Positions 29,746 through 37,631 of a stretch of 64,000 bases of DNA are shown one piece after another. Both the position numbers and the translations under genes were made by a program. The DNA lies in NCBI GenBank assembly GCA_024275485.1, contig JAJRZA010000035.1, forward strand, positions 1-64,000, written 5' to 3'. This DNA is from Candidatus Krumholzibacteriota bacterium. GTDB taxonomy: Bacteria > Krumholzibacteriota > Krumholzibacteriia > LZORAL124-64-63. Position 1 is the first letter of the stretch. Each line of letters opens with the position of its first letter. Below the pieces are notes generated by a model, which was not told where the DNA came from, did no database searches, and worked only from the letters and a program-made list of their open reading frames with translations.

Positions 29746-30020
29746 GAGTAGTCCTCCAGACTCAACTCATCGACGATGCCGACCACCGCATGGTCCACAG
29801 GCACAAAGCTGGGATCCAGGGTCAAAGCCGCCTCCCGGCTGGCTTCCCAGTAAATCATCTCGCCCGGCCCGGCCATGCGCGTACCGTCGGCGCATACAAA
29901 AGGCAGGCCTTGGTCGGAACCGAATTTATTCAACGGCTGCACCCATAGCAAAGGTACTCCGGCCATGCCATCGTAGATGACTGCGGGAACCAAACGCCCA
30001 ATAACCTTGCCTAAAAACAC
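29742..30020 (-). CDS. BMC-P (EutN/CcmL-type) shell pentamer protein
   Basis: 92-residue pentamer-forming vertex protein (MFLGKVIGRLVPAVIYDGM, AGPGEMIYWEASREAA, HAVVGIVDELSLEDYS). It is more divergent than the other two pentamer proteins of the operon: the usual AVDAVGAGxGE loop reads ADGTRMAGPGEMIYWE. It lies 26 nt downstream of the PduT-like BMC-T gene and overlaps the next BMC-P gene by ATGA. Confidence 0.93.
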   Translation of the reverse strand: MFLGKVIGRLVPAVIYDGMAGVPLLWVQPLNKFGSDQGLPFVCADGTRMAGPGEMIYWEASREAALTLDPSFVPVDHAVVGIVDELSLEDYS

Positions 30021-30046
30021 ATTCAGTCCTCCACTGATTGACCGGA

Positions 30047-30664
30047 TCAGTCGCCGACAGTTTCTGATCCTTCGGGTTGCCAGTTGCGGCAGGTGGAAAA
30101 GTGAGTGCCCTCACCCACGATGGTGCGCAGGGTTTCATCCAACCGGGAGATCACCGCCACGTTCAGCAATTCGGAACACTCTTTCAAACACGACGGAGCC
30201 ATGGCCGAAGCTTCCTGAACATCGGGCAGATTTCCATCGACAATGGCCAGCGCGCGGCCGCCCAAATCGTCAGCCAGGCGAATTTCCACCAGGTTCACCG
30301 GTACGGCCTTGAGCAGCCGATCAACCATTCCCAGCAACCCTGGTGAAGTGCTGACTTCAAACACGCCAAGAGTATCGCCTTGCGGTTCATTCCGCCCGCC
30401 GACCAACGCCTCGGCCACACTGTCAACCGGATCAGGCAGACAGATTCCGGAAACCAGGGCAGCGGCCTCCTTGCCACTGGCCACTCCTTCGGCGTAAGCC
30501 TCCTCGGTGCTGGCCACTGTGCCACCCACCAATGCCAGATAGCGCCCCGGATGCACCGTGCCGCAACGCAACAACGCTACGGGCGATTTCTTCAACATGC
30601 GATCAACCGCTAAAATGCCCACGGCCACGCTACCAAATTCCAGCAATGCCAGAGCCCTGCTCAT
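30047..30664 (-). CDS. BMC-T tandem-domain shell protein, PduT-like
   Basis: 205 residues made of two BMC domains (about 1-90 and 95-185), forming pseudohexameric trimers. The first starts SRALALLEFGSVAVGILAVD and the second GVFEVSTSPGLLGMVDRLLK, much like PduT. In PduT (from memory) Cys38 in the pore loop TICPG ligates a central Fe-S cluster; the aligned loop here is TVHPG with His38. A Cys is present at residue 34. The start is taken at the second ATG (30664), which begins the BMC domain 7 nt after the aldehyde dehydrogenase stop; a longer start at 30694 overlaps that gene. Confidence 0.9.
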   Translation of the reverse strand: MSRALALLEFGSVAVGILAVDRMLKKSPVALLRCGTVHPGRYLALVGGTVASTEEAYAEGVASGKEAAALVSGICLPDPVDSVAEALVGGRNEPQGDTLGVFEVSTSPGLLGMVDRLLKAVPVNLVEIRLADDLGGRALAIVDGNLPDVQEASAMAPSCLKECSELLNVAVISRLDETLRTIVGEGTHFSTCRNWQPEGSETVGD

Positions 30665-30671
30665 ATCAGAC

Positions 30672-32222
30672 CTACACGATTCTGAAGTGGTCAACCATCA
30701 CGCACCGACGGCGACGCGAGAAGCTGACCGGATAGGTCAGGCCCTCGCCCGTAGGGCTGGCGATGGTGAAACTGGTGTGCCCTTCGCCGCCGGCTGCGAG
30801 GCCGGCCACAATGGGTCCGTTCTTAACAAAAATGCTCGTATTCATGACTCGCGCCATGCGGCTCAAGGCCTCAATGTTGCGCGAGTGCATGGACGCCGAA
30901 TGCCCGAAGCCATGCTCCGCTTCCCTGGCCAGGGCTATGGCACGATCCACATCCGGCACCCGAACGATGGGCAAAACCGGCATCAACTGCTCGGTCCAGA
31001 CCAGCGGGTGATCCTCGGCGACTTCCGCGATGATCAATTCGGCATCCGGCGCCCGGTTCACTCCAATACGCTCCAGGATGCGGCCGGCGTCCATCCCCAC
31101 CAGATCCTTGTTGATCACCCCATGGGCCCGCGGTCCGCGGTTCTCCAGGAAGATCTCCTTTTCCAAACGTCGCATTTCCGCCTGATCAACCAAATAGGCA
31201 CCGGCCTTGCGCATGGCCTTGATCAAGTCGTCGGCCACGCTGTCCACCACGAAGACTTCTTTCTCATCCACACAGATGATGTTGTTGTCGAAGCCTGCGC
31301 CGTGCACGATATCCTGGGCGGCCTTTTCAATATCCGCAGTCTCATCCACCACCACCGGTGGGTTGCCCGGTCCGGCGCTGATGGCCCGCTTGCCGCTTTT
31401 CATGGCCGCAGCCACCACGCCCGGCCCACCGGTGACAACCAGAACATTGATGCCCGGGTGATGCATCAACTCACCCGCCGATTCAATGGTCGGCCCACTG
31501 ACGGCCGTCACCAGGTTTTGGGGTCCGCCGACACTGACGATGGCCTTGTTCAACAACCTGATGGTTGCCATGGAACACTGGGCCGCCCCCGGATGGACAT
31601 TGAAAACCGCACTGTTTCCCGCCGACAACATGCCAATGGTGTTGCAGATGATGGTGCTGGTGGGATTGGTCGTCGGGGTGATCGCGCCGATGACCCCGAA
31701 GGGGGCCCACTCCATCAGCGTCAATCCGTGGTCGCCGGTGGTGGTTTCGGGTAGTAGGGATTCCGGCCCCGGCGTCTTATCGGTGACCAGCCTGTTTTTG
31801 ATCTTCTTGTGCTCCAAACGCCCGAGGCCGGTTTCCTGCCAGGCCAACAACGCCAGTTCATCACCATGTTGTCGCATGGATTCGCGAATGGCGGTAATGA
31901 TTTCCCTGCGCTTGGTAAGGGTTGCCTCACTGAGCTGACGAAAGGCAATAGTAGCGGCAACAACACACTCATCTACAGTGTTGAAGACGCCATCACCGGC
32001 AGCGGATCCACTGGCCACCAGGGGCTTTACACCCACTGTTGCCGCCACATAACCACCTGCCGGTGTACCGGCGGGGGCCGTACCCGCAGCCGCACGAAAA
32101 AGGGGCCTGGGGTCCATCCCTTGCCCTGAATTTCCAGACAACCCGCCGGATAATCCCCCGGACAATCGCCCCGCAAGTTCACGCGCAATGAAGTCAACCT
32201 GTTGATCGGTCAACCGAAGCAT
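30672..32222 (-). CDS. Microcompartment CoA-acylating aldehyde dehydrogenase (PduP/EutE-like)
   Basis: 516 residues. Oxidises an aldehyde to acyl-CoA with NAD+ and CoA inside the shell; acetaldehyde from the DeoC domain is the likely substrate. Residues 3-21 (LRLTDQQVDFIARELAGRL) form an amphipathic helix like an encapsulation peptide and are joined by a Gly/Ser-rich linker to the core. Core landmarks: ITPTTNPTSTIICNTIGML, SGPTIESAGELM, VTGGPGVV, SAGPGNPPVVVDE, and the catalytic Cys318 in GFDNNIICVDEKEV. The ATG at 32222 overlaps the BMC-P stop (TGATG). The C-terminus FSRRRRCVMVDHFRIV is typical of EutE/PduP. Confidence 0.95.
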   Translation of the reverse strand: MLRLTDQQVDFIARELAGRLSGGLSGGLSGNSGQGMDPRPLFRAAAGTAPAGTPAGGYVAATVGVKPLVASGSAAGDGVFNTVDECVVAATIAFRQLSEATLTKRREIITAIRESMRQHGDELALLAWQETGLGRLEHKKIKNRLVTDKTPGPESLLPETTTGDHGLTLMEWAPFGVIGAITPTTNPTSTIICNTIGMLSAGNSAVFNVHPGAAQCSMATIRLLNKAIVSVGGPQNLVTAVSGPTIESAGELMHHPGINVLVVTGGPGVVAAAMKSGKRAISAGPGNPPVVVDETADIEKAAQDIVHGAGFDNNIICVDEKEVFVVDSVADDLIKAMRKAGAYLVDQAEMRRLEKEIFLENRGPRAHGVINKDLVGMDAGRILERIGVNRAPDAELIIAEVAEDHPLVWTEQLMPVLPIVRVPDVDRAIALAREAEHGFGHSASMHSRNIEALSRMARVMNTSIFVKNGPIVAGLAAGGEGHTSFTIASPTGEGLTYPVSFSRRRRCVMVDHFRIV

Positions 32223-32518
32223 CACTCACGCCCCTTCTTGTACTGCACTTCACCGTCGATATCCCAGCTGTCGACGATGGCCATGACCACCGCGTCAACC
32301 GGTTTTCCATCGGTGACAACGGTTTGCCGGGCGGACGACCCCGACGCGTACAAAACGTACTCGCCTTCGCCCGCACCCACTGCATCCACCGCCACCACTG
32401 ATCCACCGGTTAGCTTGCCGTCAGGCCCTGCAATACCCAGCATGAGCAACTTCATCCCGGTCATGGCTTCTTCCTTTTGGGTGGAGACCACCCTGCCTAG
32501 AACCTTGGCTAAATTCAT
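32222..32518 (-). CDS. BMC-P (EutN/CcmL-type) shell pentamer protein
   Basis: 98 residues, the most canonical pentamer protein of the three (MNLAKVLGRVVSTQKEEAMT, GMKLLMLGIAGPDGK, VVAVDAVGAGEGEYVLYASG, VDAVVMAIVDSWDIDG). It forms shell vertices. It is placed 6 nt downstream of the BMC-H gene and overlaps the aldehyde dehydrogenase start. Confidence 0.96.
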   Translation of the reverse strand: MNLAKVLGRVVSTQKEEAMTGMKLLMLGIAGPDGKLTGGSVVAVDAVGAGEGEYVLYASGSSARQTVVTDGKPVDAVVMAIVDSWDIDGEVQYKKGRE

Positions 32519-32524
32519 GATGCC

Positions 32525-32812
32525 CTACTCTTCGCCCTGGCGACCCAAAGGAATCACTGCATCCACGTTGGCGTGGGGTCGGGCGATCACGTGCACCGAG
32601 ACCACTTCACCCACACGGGTGGCAGCGGTTTGGCCCGCATCGCAGGCGGCCTTCACTGCAGCCACGTCACCACGGACCACGGCGGTGGTGTAACCGCCAC
32701 CGGTTTTTTCGTAACCCACCAGATCGACCTTGGCCGCCTTGACCATGGCGTCGGCTGCCTCAACGGTCGCGGCAAAACTCCTGCATTCGATCATTCCCAA
32801 AGCGTCTGCCAT
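32525..32812 (-). CDS. BMC-H hexameric shell protein
   Basis: 95 residues, a single BMC domain of the PduA/CcmK type that makes the bulk of the shell facets: [60 protein letters not shown]. The pore loop at residues 36-40 is KTGGG, a small-residue pore compatible with passage of polar metabolites. It is the only BMC-H in the operon, so all hexamers would be of one kind. The ribosome site is AGGAGGAA just upstream of the start. Confidence 0.96.
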   Translation of the reverse strand: MADALGMIECRSFAATVEAADAMVKAAKVDLVGYEKTGGGYTTAVVRGDVAAVKAACDAGQTAATRVGEVVSVHVIARPHANVDAVIPLGRQGEE

Positions 32813-32866
32813 TATTCTTCCTCCTGGTTTCTGATTTCTTCCTGATTTCTTCCTGATTTCACAGGC

Positions 32867-33493
32867 CTACTTGGTTATTTTCCGTCCTCTGATCGCTTCC
32901 AGCGCCGCCACCGCTGCCGGGCGCCCCACTTCAATGTCTTTCTCTTCGCCTCCAATATACAATCGCCCGAAACTGCCGAAGGCCCGCACTTCCAGGATGT
33001 TGATGTCTGCAGCCTTTTCCGCCTCGTTGGCTGCCAGTGCGGCATAGGCCGCCGGCTCGCACTCCAGCACGAACAACGTCTGTCCCGAGAGAATCAGGTT
33101 TCCGTGACGCATGCGGTTGATCAGCATGCATTGGTGGTCGTCCAGATGGCGCACCACCTGGTCCGAGACAATACGGGGTTTGAGACGTTGGTCCTGCGTC
33201 AGGCCCAACGCCTCAAGGATGGCTTGGCCGGCGGCTCGCACGTCGGCCTGACTGTCTGAATGCACCTCGAGCATACCGAAATGTCGTTCGACGATCTGCA
33301 TGCCCGGCGTCACGTTGGTGCTCTTCAGGGCAATATCCATCACCCGATTGATCTCAATGCCCGGCGCGATCTCCACAAACAAACTGGCTTGCCCGACCTT
33401 GGGCAGAAAACCCTGGGCCACTGTCGCCTGAAAGCTGGCAAACTGGGGCTGCAGGTTGTCGATCACGCAATAGGCTCGAAGGTCGACGTCCAT
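32867..33493 (-). CDS. BMC-T shell protein of the stacked-trimer type
   Basis: 208 residues with two permuted BMC domains: LRAYCVIDNLQPQFASF, then VERHFGMLEVHSDSQADVR; and QCMLINRMRHGNLILSGQT, then ADINILEVRAFGSFGRLYIG. From memory this closely resembles the T2/T3 trimers of the Haliangium ochraceum shell, which stack face to face with gated central pores. It would provide the larger conduit for sugar phosphates or cofactors. It lies 9 nt after the RpiB-DeoC gene and 54 nt before the BMC-H gene. Confidence 0.92.
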   Translation of the reverse strand: MDVDLRAYCVIDNLQPQFASFQATVAQGFLPKVGQASLFVEIAPGIEINRVMDIALKSTNVTPGMQIVERHFGMLEVHSDSQADVRAAGQAILEALGLTQDQRLKPRIVSDQVVRHLDDHQCMLINRMRHGNLILSGQTLFVLECEPAAYAALAANEAEKAADINILEVRAFGSFGRLYIGGEEKDIEVGRPAAVAALEAIRGRKITK

Positions 33494-33502
33494 CTTTTCT
33501 CC

Positions 33503-34846
33503 TTAAAGACTCAAGGTCGCTTGATTGGCTTCCTGAACAATGCCGATGCTCGCGCTGGCCCCGATGCGCGTGGCCCCCGCGTCAATCATGCGCTTGGCGT
33601 CGGTGAAACTCTTGATGCCGCCCGAGGCCTTCACTTCCATGCCGGCACCGCGCACCACCGAGGCCATCAGGGCGATGTCTTCGGCAGTTGCACCACCGGA
33701 AGCAAAACCGGTGCTGGTCTTGACGAAATTCGCGCGGGCTCTTTTGGCCAACTCGCATACCCGGACTTTTTCCTCATCCGTAAGCAGTGCGGTTTCAATG
33801 ATGACTTTGCAGACCGCGCTGCCGTCGCGGCAGGCTTCGGTCACGGCCAGGATGTCCCGCAAAACGTAGTCGTCATCTCCACTTTTCAACCGTCCCACGT
33901 TGATGACCATATCGATTTCCTTGGCACCATCGCGAATGGCCTTGCGGGTTTCCATGGCCTTGATTTCGGGAGTGGCCGCACCCAGGGGAAAGCCCACCAC
34001 CGAACAGGTCAGTACACTGGTGCCGCGCAAACCGTCAGCGACTGTTTTGACCCAGCAGGGATTCACGCACACCGACCGGAAAGAATGTTCGCGGGCTTCA
34101 GCTATAATTGTTTTCACCATGGCCAAGGTGGCGTCGGGCTTTAAAATGGTATGGTCAATGTAACGGGCCAGTTCCTCGGGAACCTTTCCCGGAGAATCAG
34201 GGCCGTGGGTCAAACACCGGGCACCGAGTTCGATAAACTGTTGTGCGGTGGTAGGACAACTGCCAACGCAAGGGCCCGCATGGAAAGCGCCAATTCCGCT
34301 CCCTCCACCCAGCAGGCCTTCCAGACGGGCGACAATGCGGGCCATGTCCTCTTCACTCAAATCAGCCAACCCCGAACTGGCCACCGCAGCGGTTGCTTGA
34401 CCCTCGGCCGCGTCTCCGCTATCGACAATCATCGCCACCCGACGTTGATGCCGTGGTTCGGTGCAGTCGGTGGTCAAAAAGACCTCGACAATTTGGGCAG
34501 CCAGGTTGCCACCGATCATGCCGGCTCCCAGGGTCAACAAGTTGGCGTCGTTGTGCTGGCGACCATTGCGGGCGCTGGACAAATCGTATGCCATGGCCGC
34601 GCGCACTCCCGGAACCTTGTTCGCCACCATGGATGAGCCGATGCCCGCACCGTCGATCATCACTCCGCGTTCGGCTTGTCCGGAAGCCACTGCTTCGGCA
34701 ACCAAACGGGCGTATTTGGGATAGTCCACCGCGTTGGTGGAATCACACCCCAGATCCAAAACCTGATGGCCCTGACCCTGCAAATGGGCCAGGAGCTTTT
34801 TCTTCAGTTCGAATCCGCCGTGATCCGCGCCGATGGCGATATTCAT
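33503..34846 (-). CDS. RpiB-like / deoxyribose-phosphate aldolase fusion, microcompartment core enzyme
   Basis: 447 residues. Residues 1-145 are an RpiB/LacAB-type isomerase domain ([27 protein letters not shown]). Residues 222-447 are DeoC, splitting 2-deoxyribose-5-phosphate into acetaldehyde and glyceraldehyde-3-phosphate, with the Schiff-base Lys376 in FVKTSTGF and Lys406 in VKASGGI. Between them is a Gly/Ala linker with an amphipathic helix at about 162-180 ([18 protein letters not shown]) that looks like an encapsulation peptide. The RpiB catalytic Cys position is Asp65 (IDGAGIG instead of the usual ICGTGIG). It is the first structural gene after the regulator; the start has AGAGGT 8 nt upstream. 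Confidence 0.93.
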   Translation of the reverse strand: MNIAIGADHGGFELKKKLLAHLQGQGHQVLDLGCDSTNAVDYPKYARLVAEAVASGQAERGVMIDGAGIGSSMVANKVPGVRAAMAYDLSSARNGRQHNDANLLTLGAGMIGGNLAAQIVEVFLTTDCTEPRHQRRVAMIVDSGDAAEGQATAAVASSGLADLSEEDMARIVARLEGLLGGGSGIGAFHAGPCVGSCPTTAQQFIELGARCLTHGPDSPGKVPEELARYIDHTILKPDATLAMVKTIIAEAREHSFRSVCVNPCWVKTVADGLRGTSVLTCSVVGFPLGAATPEIKAMETRKAIRDGAKEIDMVINVGRLKSGDDDYVLRDILAVTEACRDGSAVCKVIIETALLTDEEKVRVCELAKRARANFVKTSTGFASGGATAEDIALMASVVRGAGMEVKASGGIKSFTDAKRMIDAGATRIGASASIGIVQEANQATLSL

Positions 34847-34886
34847 GGCCAGCTACCTCTATGGTTTGAATGTCTATCCTGCGTCC

Positions 34887-35264
34887 CTACCAGACCTGGG
34901 AATCATCGCTTCGGGAGCGTTTTTTGGGAGATGAAAGAAACCCGTCGCCCATTTTGCGCACAGTAAAATCAGAATCTGTCATCCCGAAAGCCCGACCAAG
35001 CTGTTGCCCGTGTGCCCGCAACTGCTGCCATCCATGGGATGAAAGCCGGTACGCGGTAACCCGACGGTTGCCCTGCTGGACTTTCTCAGCCTCCAGATAA
35101 CCTGCCGCAACCAACTTCCGTGCCTGTACGTGCAGATTTCCATCAGCGAGACCCGTTTCATTCCGCAAGGCGGTGAAAGTCCAGGGTTGTTGGTCCGCCA
35201 GGGTCAGAACAATGGCCAGTCGGGCACTGGTGCCCAGCAGTTCATCCATGTCCCTGGCCTTCAT
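34887..35264 (-). CDS. Winged-helix transcriptional regulator (HTH_34/MarR-ArsR-like)
   Basis: 125 residues. Sequence pattern of small winged-helix regulators: LLGTSARLAIVLTLADQ, recognition helix region FTALRNETGLADGNLHVQARK, wing AAGYLEAEKVQQGNRRVTAY and a C-terminal helix. The ATG at 35264 has AGAAGG 8 nt upstream; a TTG at 35273 is possible but has no spacing for a ribosome site. It is the first gene of the microcompartment operon, 40 nt ahead of RpiB-DeoC. Two matching dyad sites lie in front of it, so it is probably an autoregulated repressor of the operon. Confidence 0.85.
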   Translation of the reverse strand: MKARDMDELLGTSARLAIVLTLADQQPWTFTALRNETGLADGNLHVQARKLVAAGYLEAEKVQQGNRRVTAYRLSSHGWQQLRAHGQQLGRAFGMTDSDFTVRKMGDGFLSSPKKRSRSDDSQVW

Positions 35265-35298
35265 TGGCTGCAACCTTCTCCCTGGTAGCTCTTGATTT

Positions 35299-35317
35299 TA
35301 CTTTGTATAATGAAGTA
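35299..35317. promoter_or_regulatory. Candidate operator site 1 of the microcompartment regulator
   Basis: A 19-bp imperfect dyad with outer arms TACTT/AAGTA. It repeats with few changes at site 2 (shared frame ACTTT-T-TA-TGAAGTA). It overlaps the candidate -10 element and the likely transcription start of the minus-strand operon, which suits repression by the adjacent winged-helix protein. Confidence 0.5.
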
Positions 35318-35343
35318 GAACTGAAGACCACAGACTTTGTCAA
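35314..35343 (-). promoter_or_regulatory. Candidate sigma-70-like promoter of the microcompartment operon
   Basis: On the minus strand a perfect TTGACA (35343-35338) is separated by 18 nt from TCTACT (35319-35314), a 4/6 match to the -10 consensus. It lies about 50 nt upstream of the regulator start, between and partly within the two dyad sites. Confidence 0.4.
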
Positions 35344-35355
35344 GCCAATTGTTTT

Positions 35356-35375
35356 AACTTTATCTAGTGAAGTAA
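35356..35375. promoter_or_regulatory. Candidate operator site 2 of the microcompartment regulator
   Basis: A second copy of the dyad (AACTTTATCTAGTGAAGTAA), located just upstream of the candidate -35 element and about 57 bp from site 1, close to five or six helical turns. This would allow cooperative binding or looping over the promoter. Confidence 0.45.
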
Positions 35376-35414
35376 TTTTTAAAAGTCGGGGAATGATCCA
35401 ATATTGTACGGAAA

Positions 35415-36596
35415 CTACCCTCGCACCAACGCCCAGGTAGCACGACCGGCCTGCATCAGAAATATCTTGAGATAATACAAGCTCAAACGCAATCGTCCTG
35501 CGAGGCCCGGCAAATCATCATGCCAATGGCCACGATCCATGAGCTCTGCTTCGCCTCCCCAAAGGTAACGAGATGATTCCTTAAGTTTCTTGGAACGGCC
35601 AGGAACCATGAGCAGGTGCATAAGGGACGAATAGCCGTCCACTTTTCCTGCCCTCCGCTCAATCATGCCCAGCTCCACGTCCAATCCTCGCAAAATACGA
35701 TTGGTGGCCCAGCCAGGTATCAAACAATGGGGGATTCCGCCGGGATAATTTATCCCGCACAAAGACTTCATCAAATGAAGTGAAAGCCCCAGGGCGAGGT
35801 GCATTTTTGACTGCCGAGCTTCCTTTACTAAATAAAGTGAATCTTCTTCAGACAGGCCATCCACCAACAATACCAGATCCAGGATTCGTTTCAAATCCAG
35901 GAATCCATCGGCAATGTTTTGATATACCCCTTGAAGAATTTGATCGGCAGGAGAAGCAGTAAGCACTTTCTCCCGTCCCAGGACCATGACCTTCGCCCGG
36001 TTCAATACGCCGTTCACATCCATCCGATAGGTAGAAGCAGGCAGGGTCAGATCCCAATGCACTTCCACGCAAGAACCCTGGGGCCCCACCATCATGCGGT
36101 GCAAATGGTGCCGATCGTAGTACAACGGGTCTCGATCCCCGGAAAAAAGGCTATACCCCACCACTTCCAGGCGCCGGCATACTTCATCCACTTGGTTTCG
36201 CGGAACCAGGATATCCAGATCCAAAAACCATCTCTGGTCTGTTTGGGCATAATATCCCGGTGCCAAGGCGGCCCCCTTGAGCACCACCGGATTGCAATCG
36301 CTCCAGGTGATGGCAGGCACAATGCGCTCCAATTCCATGAGTAGAAATGCCGTACGCTCCCTGGAGGAAGCCAGGTTTTCCCTGAATTCCAGAGTTTGAG
36401 CCTCTACCGGAAGGTAAGGGGCCATGGCAACCTGTATATGATGGGAAATCAGGATTTCACAGACCTCAGCGCCAACCACCCCTTCAGGCAGAGCCACAGG
36501 CACCACAATGTCCTGCCCCCTGCTTCGGGCCCACATTGTCATCAGAGTAGTGAGATAATGCCGTGTTTGAATATTCATATCCCGCCATATCGGCAT
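35415..36596 (-). CDS. Nucleotidyltransferase-fold protein (NTP_transf_5-like)
   Basis: About 393 residues. The central part has VVLKGAALAPGYYAQTDQR followed by WFLDLDILVPRNQVDEVCRR, the pattern of the uncharacterised nucleotidyltransferase family found beside HPr-kinase-like and PqqD-like genes. A further helical region follows (DGFLDLKRILDLVLLVDG). Starts at 36596, 36578 or further upstream are all possible; none has a strong ribosome site. It is divergent from the S24/S26 peptidase-like gene with about 105 nt between. With the next genes it forms a set often linked to peptide modification; its own reaction is unknown. Confidence 0.8.
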   Translation of the reverse strand: MPIWRDMNIQTRHYLTTLMTMWARSRGQDIVVPVALPEGVVGAEVCEILISHHIQVAMAPYLPVEAQTLEFRENLASSRERTAFLLMELERIVPAITWSDCNPVVLKGAALAPGYYAQTDQRWFLDLDILVPRNQVDEVCRRLEVVGYSLFSGDRDPLYYDRHHLHRMMVGPQGSCVEVHWDLTLPASTYRMDVNGVLNRAKVMVLGREKVLTASPADQILQGVYQNIADGFLDLKRILDLVLLVDGLSEEDSLYLVKEARQSKMHLALGLSLHLMKSLCGINYPGGIPHCLIPGWATNRILRGLDVELGMIERRAGKVDGYSSLMHLLMVPGRSKKLKESSRYLWGGEAELMDRGHWHDDLPGLAGRLRLSLYYLKIFLMQAGRATWALVRG

Positions 36597-36702
36597 CTGT
36601 TTGCAAAACCTTACCAAGAACCCACAAGACATCGTGGGCGAATATGTTACCATGCTGTTTGGTTTTCCCACGAAAGAATGTGATTATACAGGAGTTTTTC
36701 CA

Positions 36703-37176
36703 GTGGATTCCAACCAACAGCGCGAACAACTGATGGACTCCTGGCTGGCCTTGACAGGAGAGGGCCCAGTCCCCGAAGGTCCCATCCGGCTGCCCGTACT
36801 CAGCGGCAGCATGTTGCCCCATATCCCGGTTCAGTCGGTGATCCATATCAAAATAATCAAAGCCCGTGATTGCAGCCCCGGTGATGTAGTGGTATATCGA
36901 GATGGAGACCGCTTGGTTGTCCACCGAATGCTTTGGCGTCTGGGTTGGCGTTCGGCCGTGCTGATTTTTGAAAAAGGAGACGCCAACAACCGTGGTGGCT
37001 GGATTCGTGGCCAGCAGGTTCTGGGATTGGTTCAAGCGGTTGAGTTGAAAGACGGGGAACCGGCCCGGCCTTTGGCCTGCCATTCCAGTCTGGCCATTGC
37101 CGGCTTGCAGGCAGATTTTCTGCATCGTGTTTTGGCCCTTCCCCGTCGGCTCAAACGTTGGATTTTCAATTCGTGA
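36703..37176 (+). CDS. S24/S26 signal-peptidase-like protein
   Basis: About 157 residues. The GTG at 36703 has AGGAG 8 nt upstream and is preferred over ATGs in the divergent-promoter region. The peptidase core shows the Ser in LPVLSGSMLPHIP (Ser36) and the general-base Lys in FEKGDANNRGG (Lys91), plus a beta strand block GDVVVYRDGDRLVVHRM. No clear transmembrane anchor is visible, unlike LepB. Members of this kind occur in HPr-kinase-like/PqqD-like gene sets and may process a peptide partner. Its stop overlaps a GTG of the following frame, and it probably shares a transcript with the next genes. Confidence 0.78.
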   Translation: MDSNQQREQLMDSWLALTGEGPVPEGPIRLPVLSGSMLPHIPVQSVIHIKIIKARDCSPGDVVVYRDGDRLVVHRMLWRLGWRSAVLIFEKGDANNRGGWIRGQQVLGLVQAVELKDGEPARPLACHSSLAIAGLQADFLHRVLALPRRLKRWIFNS

Positions 37177-37238
37177 CCCGGTCCGAACGCGGGCCTGAGC
37201 CATTGATTTCATGGCACTCAACCCAGGAGGTATCTATT

Positions 37239-37604
37239 GTGACAGGTCCAAGGTCAAATGAATACCGACTCAATCTCGGTGGTACCATCATGGCACTGCA
37301 CTGCACTCCTGAGGCCTTCGCCCCAGCCCTTGCCCAATGGTTCAATCTCCCTTCCGACGAGGGGACACCCCACATCAACCTCCAATTTGAACTCGTGGCC
37401 CACCAGGACACCCTAGATCTGCCCAACACCCTGCTCATGACCAAATCCCTACATCCCGATGGCCGCTTCGACATTGCCGATGGGTTGATCACCGGGCATT
37501 TTGACCGAACACGCAAGGAAGGCCACATACGGGCCAAAGGCGCCCTGACCCGAGGGTTGCTCATGCGGGTCATGGAACAGGTTTTCTACCAGGGGTTCCA
37601 TTAA
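37239..37604 (+). CDS. HPr-kinase-related protein, N-terminal part (gene split by TAA)
   Basis: 121 residues from a GTG with AGGAGG 8 nt upstream. It corresponds to the N-terminal domain that precedes the P-loop kinase in HprK-related proteins (MALHCTPEAFAPALAQWF, LITGHFDRTRKEGHIRAKG). The TAA at 37602-37604 is followed in the same frame by AQQASGIDVVMIHSCAVI and then the kinase domain, so the two pieces form one 288-codon gene with a single stop. Whether it is a pseudogene, a sequencing error or a true two-protein split cannot be decided here. Confidence 0.65.
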   Translation: MTGPRSNEYRLNLGGTIMALHCTPEAFAPALAQWFNLPSDEGTPHINLQFELVAHQDTLDLPNTLLMTKSLHPDGRFDIADGLITGHFDRTRKEGHIRAKGALTRGLLMRVMEQVFYQGFH

Positions 37605-37631
37605 GCCCAGCAAGCTTCCGGGATAGATGTT

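Noticed and set aside
30558-31754. 398-codon open frame on the plus strand
   Set aside because: Antisense to the aldehyde dehydrogenase and BMC-T genes, with low-complexity His/Arg-rich sequence typical of a shadow frame.
18100-37604. UAA reassigned to a sense codon
   Set aside because: Three genes have in-frame UAA, but many intact genes in the window (EamA, YgiQ, PqqD-like, porin-like) end at UAA at the expected family length. Nonsense mutations, splits or errors explain the cases better.
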